Shown one piece after another: positions 9,527-18,487 of a stretch of 60,289 bases of DNA (its first letter is position 1; each line of letters starts with the position of its first letter). The DNA lies in contig NZ_JACVAC010000023.1 of the NCBI RefSeq assembly GCF_014851685.1, positions 1 through 60,289 on the forward strand. Reading direction: 5' to 3'. Source of the DNA: Pseudomonas sp. PDM05 (GTDB taxonomy: Bacteria > Pseudomonadota > Gammaproteobacteria > Pseudomonadales > Pseudomonadaceae). A program made the position numbers and the translations under genes. A model generated the notes under the pieces. It was not told the origin of the DNA and did no database searches. It worked only from the letters and a program-made list of their open reading frames with translations.

Positions 9527-11938
9527 TTAGAAGTTGTAGCGGGTGGTGACCATCATGTTGCGCGGGTCGCCAGGGTAGGCGGAGTCATAGAAACCGATGT
9601 TGGTGTAGTAGTTCTTGTCGAACACGTTGTTGACGTTGAGGGTGGCCGACAGGTTTTTGGTGATCTGGTAGCGGGCCATCAGGTCCACCAGCCAGTACGG
9701 GTCTTGGGTGAGGACTTCGGAGCGGCGCAGGCCGGAGTTGCGGATCGACTTCCAACCTTCGCTCTGCCAGCGTGCGCCACCGCCGACGGTGAGCTTGTCC
9801 AGCGGGCCGGTGAGTTTGTAGGTGGTGTAGAAGTTGACCTGGTCTTCCGGTTCCCAGGTGGAAACCTTCACGCCGCTGTCGTCGCGGGCAACCTTGTGGG
9901 TGTAGCCCGCCTGCAGCTGCCAGCCGGTGGCGATTTCGCCGGAGATTTCTGCTTCGTAGCCCTTGGTCTTGGATTTGATGCCGTAGTAGGCCGTATCGTT
10001 GCCGGGAACTGAGTTGTGCTCGCTGTCGAGTTCCGGACGGTTTTCTTCGTGGACTTCGAAATACGCGAGGCTGGAATTCAAACGTCCATTGAAGAATTCA
10101 CCCTTGAGGCCGATTTCGTAGTTCTTACCTTCGTCCGGCTCAAGCATTTTGTCTTCGCGGTCGAAGTAGTCGGTCTGCGGCTGGAAGATCTCAGTGAAGC
10201 TGGTGTAGGCGGTAAAGTTATCGTTGAGGTCGTATGTCAGGCCGGCATAAGGCACGACTTTACCGCTCTCCTTGGACTTGCTGGTGCCGGTGACTTCGTA
10301 GTTGGCCAGGCGCGCGCCGAGCAGCAGGTGCATTTCGTCGGTCAGGCTGAAGCGGCTGGTGAGGTAAGTGCCGGTCTGGCGAGTGCTCTGGTCGAGTTTG
10401 CGGTATTGAACCCACTCTGGCTCCGGAATGTCGCCGTCCCAGTTATAGAAGTCAGCAGAGTTGGTGCCGGGAGCAAAGACGGCGTTGTAGCTCTTGCCCG
10501 TCCATTTGCTGGTCGAAATGGATTGGCCCACCACCAACTCGTGCTCACGACCAAACAGTTCAAAAGGCCCCGTGGCGTAGGCGTCAAGGCTGTCTCCGGT
10601 GGTTTCGCCAGTGTGTTTTTTTGCAAACAGCGAGCTCTGGTTGCCGGAGTCCTGAGAGAGGGCGCCTAGCGGTGCATGGTAGCCGTTGATCTGGTGGTTG
10701 TATTGGCCTTTGGCGACCCAGCCATTGGCGAAGCTATGTTCCAGAGTGGCGAAGGCTGTACGGCTGTACTGCGCCCACGAACCCCATTTCGGGCCGTTGT
10801 TGAACGAGCGTGGCAAGTCCAGCTCTTTGCCTTCTGCGTCGAAGATCATGCGGCTGCCGGTCCAGCTGGAACCTTTCGGGTCGCTGTCCTGGTAGTCGGC
10901 GCCTACGGTCAGCAGGGTGTCTTCGTCCAGGTCGGCTTCAAGAATCCCGTAGAAAACACTGGTCTTGCGCGAGTAGTGGTCGAGGAACGAGTGCTTGTCT
11001 TGATATGACGCAACCGCTCGACCACGAATATTTCCAGTTTCAGTCAGCGGGCCGCTTACGTCGATCTGGGAGCGGTAGTTGTCCCAAGACCCGGCGCCCA
11101 ATTCGACGCTACCTTGGAACTCGGACGTCGGCTTCTTGCGGATCAAATTGAGCGTGCCGCCTACACCGCCAGCCCCGGTCAACAAACCGGTAGCGCCCTT
11201 GAGCACTTCTATGCGGTCATAGATGGCCATGTCGGTCAGCGTCTGGCCAGCCGAGTATTGGGCGTCGCGCAGGGTTGGAATACCGTCGTATTGGAAGGTA
11301 TTGATGGAAAAGCCGCGCGAGAAATAGTTGGTACGCTCACTGTCATAGGTCGACACGGTAATGCCGGGGGTGTGGCGCATCACGTCGTCAATCGAGTTGA
11401 GGCCGAAGTCATCCATGGCCTGGCGCGTGACCACCGAGATCGATTGCGGCGTTTCCCGTGGCGTCAGCACCAGGCGCGTGGCGGTGGCGATGGTGCCCGG
11501 GGTGTAGGAGCCGGTGCCTTCGGTCACGGTGCCGAGTTGGTTGGCCGTCACTTGGGTCGCGCCCAGTTCCAGGCCGGAACCTGCGTGGCTGCTGATACTG
11601 ATGGTGTTGCCTTGCAGGCCATACCCGACGCCGGTGCCTTTGAGCAGGGTGCCGAGGGCGCGGTCCGGGTCGAATTTGCCTTTGACGGCGTTGCTGCGCT
11701 TGCCTTCCACATCCGTCGGGCTGTACAGCACTTGCAGGTTGGACTGGCGGCCGAACGCTTGCAGTGCGCTACCCAGGGACTGGGCCGGCACGTCGATCTC
11801 AAGTTCCTGTGCCTGTACATAGCCGGCAATCGGCAGCGACACGGCCAGCGCCAGCGCGCTGGGCAACAGGTTGAAGTTCAGTGCCCGTCGCATCGATAGC
11901 GCTTTGCTCAGGGGGCTCAGACCGAGTCGTACTGACAT
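9527..11938 (-). CDS. fpvA: Ferripyoverdine TonB-dependent outer-membrane receptor with signalling domain
   Basis: Imports ferric pyoverdine across the outer membrane using TonB energy. The 803-residue product has a signal peptide (about 1-43, ending YVQA), then an STN signalling domain (about 47-120, from ELEIDVPAQSLGSALQAFGRQ) of the kind that talks to a FecR-type anti-sigma factor, a plug (about 150-280, containing DRIEVLKGATGLLTGAGGVGG), and a 22-strand-type barrel ending in YNF with C-terminal Phe as in outer-membrane proteins. The STN domain marks the transducing FpvA/FecA class. An internal Met at residue 16 (MRRALNF) is an equally plausible start. It lies 109 bp downstream of pvdE on the same strand, so partial read-through from pvdE is possible. 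The gap also holds a Fur-like site and a TATAAT box. Its place beside pvdE and the synthetase makes it the cognate receptor. Confidence 0.93.
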   Translation of the reverse strand: MSVRLGLSPLSKALSMRRALNFNLLPSALALAVSLPIAGYVQAQELEIDVPAQSLGSALQAFGRQSNLQVLYSPTDVEGKRSNAVKGKFDPDRALGTLLKGTGVGYGLQGNTISISSHAGSGLELGATQVTANQLGTVTEGTGSYTPGTIATATRLVLTPRETPQSISVVTRQAMDDFGLNSIDDVMRHTPGITVSTYDSERTNYFSRGFSINTFQYDGIPTLRDAQYSAGQTLTDMAIYDRIEVLKGATGLLTGAGGVGGTLNLIRKKPTSEFQGSVELGAGSWDNYRSQIDVSGPLTETGNIRGRAVASYQDKHSFLDHYSRKTSVFYGILEADLDEDTLLTVGADYQDSDPKGSSWTGSRMIFDAEGKELDLPRSFNNGPKWGSWAQYSRTAFATLEHSFANGWVAKGQYNHQINGYHAPLGALSQDSGNQSSLFAKKHTGETTGDSLDAYATGPFELFGREHELVVGQSISTSKWTGKSYNAVFAPGTNSADFYNWDGDIPEPEWVQYRKLDQSTRQTGTYLTSRFSLTDEMHLLLGARLANYEVTGTSKSKESGKVVPYAGLTYDLNDNFTAYTSFTEIFQPQTDYFDREDKMLEPDEGKNYEIGLKGEFFNGRLNSSLAYFEVHEENRPELDSEHNSVPGNDTAYYGIKSKTKGYEAEISGEIATGWQLQAGYTHKVARDDSGVKVSTWEPEDQVNFYTTYKLTGPLDKLTVGGGARWQSEGWKSIRNSGLRRSEVLTQDPYWLVDLMARYQITKNLSATLNVNNVFDKNYYTNIGFYDSAYPGDPRNMMVTTRYNF

Positions 11939-11970
11939 GAATACTTTCTCTTCTATGTTTTAGTGGGCAG

Positions 11971-12005
11971 ATTATAGATGTTTATTGAGTCTGGTTCTCA
12001 TTACC
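11971..12005 (-). promoter_or_regulatory. Candidate Fur box and -10 element for fpvA
   Basis: On the minus strand GGTAATGAGAACCAGACTC (12005 to 11987) matches 13 of 19 positions of the classic Fur consensus GATAATGATAATCATTATC. A perfect TATAAT follows at 11976-11971. A Fur site at the promoter of a siderophore receptor is expected. No TAAAT-N16-CGT PvdS box is present in the pvdE-fpvA gap, unlike the other pvd promoters here. The binding site is predicted from matches only. Confidence 0.45.
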
Positions 12006-12047
12006 ACTAGTGAGACGTTCCTACTTGAAAAAACCGGAAAGTTTTTT

Positions 12048-13700
12048 TCATGCCGGTTCCAATTCGTGCACGACCTTGCCCGCACGCAGGCGCACCAACT
12101 GGTCGGCGATGTCGAAATAGCGGTCGTCGTGGCTGATCACGATGATGGTCTTGCCCAGGCGCTTGAGGTCCGGCAGCAGCTCGGTATAGAAAATCTTGCG
12201 AAAGACCGGGTCCTGGTCGGCGGCCCATTCGTCGAACACCAGCACCGGGCGCTCTTCGAGCCAGGCGTTGACCAGGGCCAGGCGCTTGCGCTGGCCGGTG
12301 GACAGGTCGGTGGTGCTGAACACGCCGTCCTTGACGCTGACCTTGTGCGCAATCTCCAGGCGCTCGAGGTACTTGGTCGCGCTGTCCAGCGACTGCGTGG
12401 CGCTGCCCTGTACCAGGTCATCGAACAGGTAATAGTCGGCAAATACGGTGGTGAACAACTGGCGATAATCGTCGCGCACCGGGTCGGTGACGGTTTCTCC
12501 GTTGAGACGGATTTCTCCGGACTGGGGTGGGTACAGGCCCAGCAACAGCTTGATCAGGGTGGTCTTGCCGCAGCCGTTTTCGCCGACGATAAACACGATG
12601 TCGCCCTGCTTGATGCTCAGGTTGATCGGCCCCAGGTGGAACGGCTGGCTGCCTTCCACCGGCGGCGGGCTGTAGCTCACGCCGCGCAATTCCAGGCTGG
12701 TGACCACCGGGTGGGGCGCCTCGCTGGCGTCCATCAACAGGTGCGGCTCGGGGGATGAGAACCGCTCGGCCAGTTCGCTGATGCGCGCAAACGCGATACG
12801 CGCCTTGCCGATGATCGGCAGGTAACCCACCACGTGCTCCAGCGGGCCTTTCATGTACAGCAGCACCAGTACGAAACCGGTGATCACCGCCGGGTCCGGA
12901 TTGGGGCTGTAGGCCTGCATCGCCAGGGCCAGGCCGATGACTACGAAGAACAGCATCGAGCCGAAGGTCTTGGCGACGATATAGATGTTCACCGAGCGCA
13001 CCTGGATGTCGCTGATCTGGTCGGCGGTTTCCTGGATGCGATGGGTGTTCATGCGATAGCGACGTGGCCGGTGGATGCGCAGCTCCTTGGCGCCCGAGGC
13101 GATTGCCGAATAGTAGCGTTGCAGTTCGTCTTCGAGGTCACGGGCCTCGTCAAAACCGCGAATGCCCTTGGCGCCGGCGATGAACTGCACGCTGCAACCG
13201 ATGGCGATGGCGACGATCATCAGCAGGAACATCGGCACCGATAGGTACGCCAGGTAGCCCAGGCAACCCAGGGTCACGGTGGTGGCGATGGCCAGCGGGG
13301 TGAAGGCGAAGGAGAAATCGCTGATGGTGTCGACGTCGTGGGTCAGCACCGGGATCAGGCGGTGGGAGCGGTAGCGCTCGATCTGTTCGATGGGCGCCGA
13401 CAGCACTTTCTCGCCCAGTTCCTTGCGCAACGCGGCGATGATGCGTTGGCCGACATAGTTGGTGCCGATGTCGGACACGATCGAACTGGTCAGGGCCAGC
13501 ACGCACAGGGCGGCAAAGGTCAGTACCACGCCTTGGGTCATGCCGGTGGAGGAGTGCAGGGCGTTGTTGATGGTGGCCAGCAAAAAGGTGATGGCCAGGC
13601 CGCCTGCCATGCCCAGGGCGACGGACACCGTCACCAGGGTACGAAAAGGTCTGAGCAATGCGAGCAGACCATTGAAGGCGCCGCGCTTGGGGTCGGTCAT
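12048..13700 (-). CDS. pvdE: Pyoverdine precursor ABC exporter (fused permease-ATPase)
   Basis: Exports the acylated ferribactin precursor from cytoplasm to periplasm, where the chromophore matures. The 550-residue product is a half-size cyclic-peptide-type ABC exporter: six predicted membrane segments (about 20-310) followed by an ATPase with Walker A GENGCGKTT, signature STGQRKRLALV and Walker B VLVFDEWAADQ. The start at 13700 (MTDPKRGAFNG) is chosen over an in-frame ATG at 13739 because GGGAAG lies just upstream of it and the extra 13 residues look non-coding. An exact PvdS box lies about 60 bp upstream on the same strand (13759-13782), back to back with the pvdF promoter. Length and composition match the family; nothing is missing. 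Confidence 0.94.
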   Translation of the reverse strand: MTDPKRGAFNGLLALLRPFRTLVTVSVALGMAGGLAITFLLATINNALHSSTGMTQGVVLTFAALCVLALTSSIVSDIGTNYVGQRIIAALRKELGEKVLSAPIEQIERYRSHRLIPVLTHDVDTISDFSFAFTPLAIATTVTLGCLGYLAYLSVPMFLLMIVAIAIGCSVQFIAGAKGIRGFDEARDLEDELQRYYSAIASGAKELRIHRPRRYRMNTHRIQETADQISDIQVRSVNIYIVAKTFGSMLFFVVIGLALAMQAYSPNPDPAVITGFVLVLLYMKGPLEHVVGYLPIIGKARIAFARISELAERFSSPEPHLLMDASEAPHPVVTSLELRGVSYSPPPVEGSQPFHLGPINLSIKQGDIVFIVGENGCGKTTLIKLLLGLYPPQSGEIRLNGETVTDPVRDDYRQLFTTVFADYYLFDDLVQGSATQSLDSATKYLERLEIAHKVSVKDGVFSTTDLSTGQRKRLALVNAWLEERPVLVFDEWAADQDPVFRKIFYTELLPDLKRLGKTIIVISHDDRYFDIADQLVRLRAGKVVHELEPA

Positions 13701-13758
13701 AAATACTTCCCGGAGAGTGAATAGAGGGGCTGGGCACACAGACCCTTACCCATGACAA

Positions 13759-13782
13759 ACGAAGCGTGGTGGCGAGTATTTA
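13759..13782 (-). promoter_or_regulatory. PvdS (iron-starvation sigma) box for pvdE
   Basis: Read on the minus strand it is TAAAT (13782-13778), exactly 16 bases, then CGT (13761-13759), 59 bp before the pvdE start. TAAAT-N16-CGT is the known iron-starvation box recognised by RNA polymerase with the ECF sigma factor PvdS. Confidence 0.88.
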
Positions 13783-13813
13783 GCGCGATGTGCCCGGTGG
13801 TGCCGGCGGCAGA

Positions 13814-13837
13814 TAAATTGGCGGCGGGCTGGTTCGT
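13814..13837 (+). promoter_or_regulatory. PvdS (iron-starvation sigma) box for pvdF
   Basis: TAAAT at 13814-13818, exactly 16 bases, then CGT at 13835-13837, 62 bp before the pvdF start. With the opposite-strand box at 13759-13782 it forms a divergent pair of PvdS promoters. Confidence 0.88.
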
Positions 13838-13899
13838 TCTTGTGATGTAGGCGCACGCGTAAACACGCAGCGCGCAGTCCATCCAGCGAGAGCGAAACA

Positions 13900-14724
13900 A
13901 TGTCGAAGAAGAATCTGGTGTACGTGTGGTCCCTGAGAAATGCTGCCGCCGACAAGGCCGGGCAGCCGGTGGCCTACAAGGACCACGAGCGCTACATGAA
14001 ATCGGTGCTGGAGTTCCTGGTGGGTTCGTTGAACGACACCTCGCTGGGCGAGGCCTACAACCTGGTGGGCGTGGTGTACGACGATGACGAGCAGAACCCG
14101 CGGGACCAGCAACTGGTCAAGGACTACGGCTTTGCCTACCAGCCTGGCCGCCAGTGGCTGTACCCGGCGGACCTGCGGGTGCAGGGCCGGCTGGTCAATG
14201 ACTTGTTGTTGAGTGTGCCGTCCACCTATCGCCGCTTGCCACGGGGCAGCGCCGAACACATCGCCGGCAAGCAGGATTTCGAACGTCGCTTGCATGACAC
14301 GCTGGTGGAATTGAAGGCTGACATCGTGGTGCTCGATGGCTTGCTGGTGATCCTGGATGAGCTGGTGCGACCGGGTGCGCCATTTGCGCGGCGCATCATG
14401 AACATTCACCCCGGTATTACCCGCATCGAATCGCCGTACGAGCGCCGCGGCGCGTATGCCACGTGGAATGCGCTGTACGGCGCGCGCGGGCTGACGGTGA
14501 CGGATTGGACCACCAAGGCCACCACGCCGTCGGAACCGCTGTACCTGACTGGCGCATCGTTTCATTACGTGGATAACGGCATTGATTCGGGGGAGGTGTT
14601 TCACGACGTGTTGAAGACCGAGATTTCGCCTGAGGACACCATCCTCGAATTGCGCTGGAATAACTTCAACAACAGCCTGTTCCCGGCGTTGCATGAAGGG
14701 TTGGAGCTGTTGGCAAAAATCTGA
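13900..14724 (+). CDS. pvdF: N5-hydroxyornithine transformylase
   Basis: Formylates N5-hydroxyornithine to N5-formyl-N5-hydroxyornithine, the hydroxamate iron ligand of pyoverdine, using a formyl-tetrahydrofolate-type donor in the cytoplasm. The 274-residue product has the GART/formyltransferase signature: NIHPG near residue 167 followed by the ASFHYVDNGIDSGEV block near 215-229 (the family's H-x-V-x4-D-x-G pattern). It lacks a signal peptide, as expected. It is driven by its own PvdS box and is divergent from pvdE. A REPIN separates its 3' end from the convergent pvdO. Its presence implies that the local pyoverdine contains formyl-hydroxyornithine, which fits the Lys/Orn-type adenylation domains in the adjacent synthetase. 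Confidence 0.9.
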   Translation: MSKKNLVYVWSLRNAAADKAGQPVAYKDHERYMKSVLEFLVGSLNDTSLGEAYNLVGVVYDDDEQNPRDQQLVKDYGFAYQPGRQWLYPADLRVQGRLVNDLLLSVPSTYRRLPRGSAEHIAGKQDFERRLHDTLVELKADIVVLDGLLVILDELVRPGAPFARRIMNIHPGITRIESPYERRGAYATWNALYGARGLTVTDWTTKATTPSEPLYLTGASFHYVDNGIDSGEVFHDVLKTEISPEDTILELRWNNFNNSLFPALHEGLELLAKI

Positions 14725-14742
14725 AGCGGGCACAGTTCAAAA

Positions 14743-14832
14743 TGTGGGAGCGGGCTTGCTCGCGAAAGCGGTGTGTCATTCACCGGAAATAGTGACTGAC
14801 ACACCGCTTTCGCGAGCAAGCCCGCTCCCACA
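14743..14832. repeat. REPIN hairpin between convergent pvdF and pvdO
   Basis: A 90-bp imperfect palindrome. TGTGGGAGCGGGCTTGCTCG at the left is matched by its inverse complement at the right, and inner arms GCGAAAGCGGTGTGTCA / TGACACACCGCTTTCGC extend the stem. The same family recurs at 47782-47871. It can act as a transcription or RNA-end barrier between the two convergent genes. Confidence 0.9.
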
Positions 14833-14863
14833 CAAGCCTGCACACATTTGAATCTTCAGTGCT

Positions 14864-15736
14864 TCAGAGTTCGCGCACTACCCGAAAGCCAATCCAGTCC
14901 CCCCGCGTCTGCGGGTAGATATTGTTGCGGTTGCCCGAGCGCGAAAACACGGGCGCCTCGCCCCAGTCATTGCCACGAATGACGTAGGCCTCGCAGGTCT
15001 GTTCCGTCCAGGCGCTGCCATCGGACGGCGCACCGGCGTAGTTCTCGTGGTAGCAGTCGGCAACCCGCTCGTAGACATTGCCGTGCATGTCATACATGCC
15101 AAACCCATTCGGCGCATAGCTGCCCACCGGCGAGGAATAGCTGTAGCCATCCGCCGGGCCGTAGGTGTTGGCGTGCCCGGCAATGCTGTAACCCTTGCCC
15201 TCGTCAAACGGGAACGGGAAGGGCCCCTTGGTGCCGGCCCGCGCGGCGTATTCGCGTTGGGCTTCGCTGACCATGTGGTACTGCTGGCCGGTCTTTTTCG
15301 ACAGCCAGCTCACGTACCTCTGGATGTCGTCCATGTCCATGCATACCGCCGGTTGGCGTGGGCCCTGCGGGTAGCGCGGTTTGCTGGCGATGCATTCGCG
15401 GCCGGGGCGGGTGTCGCCGTCAGCGATTTTTACTCCGGTCTGGCGCACGTAGCTGTCCCACTCGCTGGCGGTGATGTGGAAGCGGCTCATGGCGAAGGGC
15501 TTGGCGAAGGTCACTGTGTGCATCGGGCCTTCGTCAGGCTCGCGGCCGACTTCATCCTCGGGCGTGCCCATGGTGAACGTGCCCGCGGGCAGTACCACCA
15601 TTTCCGGGCAGTCCTTGCAGTCCTTGAACACTTTGCCCGGCTGCGGCGTGGCAGCCTGGGCCAGGCCTGGCAGCAGGGCGCCGCAGGCGGCCGCCAGGGT
15701 CAGGGCGGCCAGGGGGTTGAATCGGGATCGCATCAT
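14864..15736 (-). CDS. pvdO: Periplasmic pyoverdine maturation protein, FGE/sulfatase-modifying fold
   Basis: Required in the periplasm for the last oxidation of the chromophore (dihydropyoverdine to pyoverdine, per work on Pseudomonas PvdO). The 290-residue product has a Sec-type signal peptide (about 1-28, ending LAQA) and a formylglycine-generating-enzyme-like domain: the opening MVVLPAGTFTMGTPEDE and the closing DMHGNVYERVADCY, RGNDWGE and GDWIGFRVVREL are hallmark blocks. Six Cys are visible (two in the DCKDC motif). It is last in a minus-strand run pvdM-pvdN-pvdO with gaps of 18 and 31 bp, so it is probably co-transcribed from the PvdS box at 18445. Two adjacent ATG codons open the gene; the first is used here. 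Confidence 0.93.
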   Translation of the reverse strand: MMRSRFNPLAALTLAAACGALLPGLAQAATPQPGKVFKDCKDCPEMVVLPAGTFTMGTPEDEVGREPDEGPMHTVTFAKPFAMSRFHITASEWDSYVRQTGVKIADGDTRPGRECIASKPRYPQGPRQPAVCMDMDDIQRYVSWLSKKTGQQYHMVSEAQREYAARAGTKGPFPFPFDEGKGYSIAGHANTYGPADGYSYSSPVGSYAPNGFGMYDMHGNVYERVADCYHENYAGAPSDGSAWTEQTCEAYVIRGNDWGEAPVFSRSGNRNNIYPQTRGDWIGFRVVREL

Positions 15737-15767
15737 GAGGGCCTCTGGTCAAAAGGAAAAATGCACG

Positions 15768-17036
15768 TCACAGCCGAGGGCTCAGCAGGGCCATGAAACG
15801 CTGGATCTCGTCGGAGGAATTGAGCAGGCCGGGCGCGGTGCGGATCACCGGGCCGGCATCGCGGTCCACCGCATCGATGACAACACGCTGTTTCATCATG
15901 TAGTCGGCGATGTCGCTGCTGTCCTGGCCCTTGACCCGGAAGAAGGTGAAGCCAGCCGACAGTTCGGCGCTGCGCGGCGTGACCAGTTCGATCTGCGGGT
16001 GGCTCAGCAGTTGGTCTTTAAGCTCGGTATTGAGCGCATGGATACGCGCCTGCACCTGCGCCTTGCCCAGCTGCAGGTGCAGCTTGAAGGCTTCATCGGC
16101 CGCCCAGCGGTGTTCGAATGCGTGGAAGCCACCAGGGGTCATGGTGGTCGCGAAGTTGGTGTCCTCGGAAAAGGTCGGCACCATCGGCGTGATGTACTTG
16201 TTCTCGCTCTCGCGGGCGCAGACCAGGCCGGTACCGCGCGGGCCGAACATCCATTTGTGGGTGCCGGCGATAAAGAAGTCGCAGTGCATGTCCGGGAAGT
16301 CGAGGTTTTCCACGCCAAAGCCATGCACGCCATCGACCACGTAGAGAATGCGGTCGTGGTCGTCGCGGTGGCGGTTGTGTTCAGTCACCAACTGGCCGAT
16401 CTCGCCGATGGGCAGCTTCACGCCGCTGCCGGACTGCACCCAGGTCATGCCCAGCACGCGGGTATTGGGGCGGATATTGCGCTGGATATTACCGAGCACT
16501 TCGTCCGCCGAGAGGCGGTTGGCGTGCTCGAACAGCTTGAACCGGCGCACCTGGGTGCCTTGCTTGCGCACGCGAAAATCCAGCACGTTCTGGGTCGCGT
16601 AATGTTCGTGCACGGTGGTGAGGATCTCTTGGTCGGCGCGCAGCTGGATGCCGCCATAGATCATCGCCAGGCCCTCGGACGTGCTGCCGGTAAGGGCGAT
16701 CTGCGCGGGTGCGGCCTGCAAATAACGACCGGCCCATTCGCGCACCTGGCCTTCGCGCTTCCAGGTTTCTTCCAGGCCCCAGTCCATCGCCAGGCCGGGA
16801 TTGCGGTCGATCTGCAGGCGGTAGTGCTCGATGGCGTCGCGCACCGGTTTGGGGTGTGACGCCACGAGGAAGTTGGAGAAGTGCAGGTAGCTCGGGTCTT
16901 GGTTGAACAGTTGCTTGAGATCCGTCCATGGATGTTTTGCCGCAGGCGCGGCAGTCGCGGCCAGCGCCTCGGGCAGCAGCGGCAGGCTGGCGGCAAATAC
17001 CCCGGCCTGCTTGAGAAATGTACGGCGGTCGGTCAT
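15768..17036 (-). CDS. pvdN: Periplasmic PLP-dependent pyoverdine side-chain enzyme
   Basis: Acts in the periplasm on the glutamate side chain attached to the chromophore; in P. fluorescens PvdN is needed to form the succinamide variant. The 422-residue product is a fold-type I PLP enzyme (class V aminotransferase/NifS-like). The PLP Lys is in GTHKWMFGPRGTG (about residue 261), with VVDGVHGFG ahead of it. The N-terminus has a twin-arginine signal (DRRTFLKQAGVFAASLPLL), consistent with export of a folded, cofactor-loaded enzyme. It lies 18 bp after pvdM and 31 bp before pvdO, in the same operon. Length is normal for the family. Confidence 0.94.
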   Translation of the reverse strand: MTDRRTFLKQAGVFAASLPLLPEALAATAAPAAKHPWTDLKQLFNQDPSYLHFSNFLVASHPKPVRDAIEHYRLQIDRNPGLAMDWGLEETWKREGQVREWAGRYLQAAPAQIALTGSTSEGLAMIYGGIQLRADQEILTTVHEHYATQNVLDFRVRKQGTQVRRFKLFEHANRLSADEVLGNIQRNIRPNTRVLGMTWVQSGSGVKLPIGEIGQLVTEHNRHRDDHDRILYVVDGVHGFGVENLDFPDMHCDFFIAGTHKWMFGPRGTGLVCARESENKYITPMVPTFSEDTNFATTMTPGGFHAFEHRWAADEAFKLHLQLGKAQVQARIHALNTELKDQLLSHPQIELVTPRSAELSAGFTFFRVKGQDSSDIADYMMKQRVVIDAVDRDAGPVIRTAPGLLNSSDEIQRFMALLSPRL

Positions 17037-17054
17037 GGACGTGCTTCTAGGTGA

Positions 17055-18410
17055 TTAGCGATTGGCCAAGGGCTTGGCGGCTTTTTGTACCTGGTCCCAC
17101 ACGCGCAGGAAGTTGCCACCCCACAGCTTGGCAATGTCAGCTTCGGAGTAGCCGCGCTGGATCAACTCGGCGGTGACGTTGCGCACCTCGCCGACGTTCT
17201 CCCAGCCGTCGATGCCGCCGCCGTCGTTGAAGTCCGACGAGATGCCGACGTGATCAATGCCGATCTTGCGTACCGTGTAGTCGATGGCGTCGCCCCAATC
17301 CTTGAGGCTGGCCTTGGGTTCTTCCTCAAGAATGCCGTACAGGCCCTGGGCGTACTGGCCGAATTTCTGCTCGGGCCAGGCGGCGATGATTGCGTCGCCG
17401 GGCATCAGCGCCATCGCGAGGTTTGGCAGCGGTGGCAGATCAAAACGTGCGCGCAGGCTGTTGAGCTTGTCCTGGGTCGGCTGGCTCAGCGGCCGCAGGT
17501 ACGCCGAGAACCCGACGACTTGCACCACGCCGCCGCTGTTCTTGATCAGTTGCAGTTCCTTGTCGCTGAGGTTGCGCGCAATATCCACCGACGCTCGCGG
17601 CGCCGAGTGGGACGCGACCATTGGCGTGCGGCTCAGCTGTGCCACCTGCTCCAGCGCCTTGGTCGACATCTGCGACACGTCGATGATCACGCCCAGGTCG
17701 TTGAGGCGGTGCACGGCTTGCTGGCCAATCGGCGACAGGCCTTCGAGGGCGTCGGTGGAATCATTGAAAAACGGCAGTGGGCGCGATGAGTCGGACCACG
17801 CGTTGTTGCCGATATAGCTGAAGCCGAACATGCGCATGCCACGTGCGGCCCACAGGTCCAGCTGATTCAGGTCATTGCCCAGGGGGTAGGCGTTGAGCAT
17901 GCTGATAAAGATCGCGAATTTGCCTTCGCCATGCAGGCGCCGGAAATCGTCCGGGGTGTAGGCAATGCCCACTTGGTTGGGAAAGTCGCGGACCATGCCG
18001 GAGATGATCTTGTAGCGCACTTCCTGCTCGTGGCGCGCTTCTTCGACAAAACCGTCGGTGGGTTTGTGCGGGGCGTTGGCACCGTTCCAGATCTCCGGCC
18101 AGCCGAAAATCGTCAGCGCCGCTCCCGACAAGCGTCCGCGGGCAGCCTTGGCCAGGTCGAACTGGCCGCTGCCGTCCTTGTCGGCCTCGCTGCCGACACC
18201 GCCAAAATCCAGGGGCACGGTGATATGGCTGTCGAACGACAACAGGCGATCCTGCATTTCATTGGCCTGCTTGATCACTGCCAGCGGGTAACCCGCATTG
18301 CCCCTGAACCAGTGATCCCAGGCCAGGAAACCGGCTGCGGCGCCGATGGCCAGTACCAGTGGCAGGCCGATATACAGCGCCTTTTTCGAACGTGGTTTTG
18401 TCATTGCCAT
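17055..18410 (-). CDS. pvdM: Periplasmic membrane-anchored dipeptidase-like pyoverdine maturation protein
   Basis: A member of the renal-dipeptidase (M19) family. In Pseudomonas it is needed for PvdP-dependent oxidation of ferribactin in the periplasm rather than for classical dipeptidase activity. The 451-residue product has a basic N-terminus and one hydrophobic segment (about 12-30, LYIGLPLVLAIGAAAGFLAW) that is probably an uncleaved anchor, then an M19-type barrel with FDSHITVPLDFGG, VIIDVSQMS, ASHSAPRA and DHVGISSDFNDGGG motifs. It is first gene of the pvdMNO operon, with an exact PvdS box 35 bp upstream. MTK at 18404 is an alternative start. Confidence 0.92.
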   Translation of the reverse strand: MAMTKPRSKKALYIGLPLVLAIGAAAGFLAWDHWFRGNAGYPLAVIKQANEMQDRLLSFDSHITVPLDFGGVGSEADKDGSGQFDLAKAARGRLSGAALTIFGWPEIWNGANAPHKPTDGFVEEARHEQEVRYKIISGMVRDFPNQVGIAYTPDDFRRLHGEGKFAIFISMLNAYPLGNDLNQLDLWAARGMRMFGFSYIGNNAWSDSSRPLPFFNDSTDALEGLSPIGQQAVHRLNDLGVIIDVSQMSTKALEQVAQLSRTPMVASHSAPRASVDIARNLSDKELQLIKNSGGVVQVVGFSAYLRPLSQPTQDKLNSLRARFDLPPLPNLAMALMPGDAIIAAWPEQKFGQYAQGLYGILEEEPKASLKDWGDAIDYTVRKIGIDHVGISSDFNDGGGIDGWENVGEVRNVTAELIQRGYSEADIAKLWGGNFLRVWDQVQKAAKPLANR

Positions 18411-18444
18411 CTCAGTCAGTTGAGGCCTTTGCTATCAGGGAAGA

Positions 18445-18468
18445 ACGAGCGCTGGACGCAGAAATTTA
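18445..18468 (-). promoter_or_regulatory. PvdS (iron-starvation sigma) box for pvdMNO
   Basis: On the minus strand TAAAT (18468-18464), 16 bases, CGT (18447-18445), 35 bp before pvdM. It is an exact match to the known TAAAT-N16-CGT box. Confidence 0.88.
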
Positions 18469-18487
18469 GGCGGTGCGCCAAGTGCGG

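Noticed and set aside
8703..10012. Short and medium open frames through the 8.7-9.5 kb repeats running into the strand opposite fpvA
   Set aside because: They translate the REPIN repeats, giving the same Ala/Gly/Arg-rich peptide four times, then the antisense of the receptor gene.
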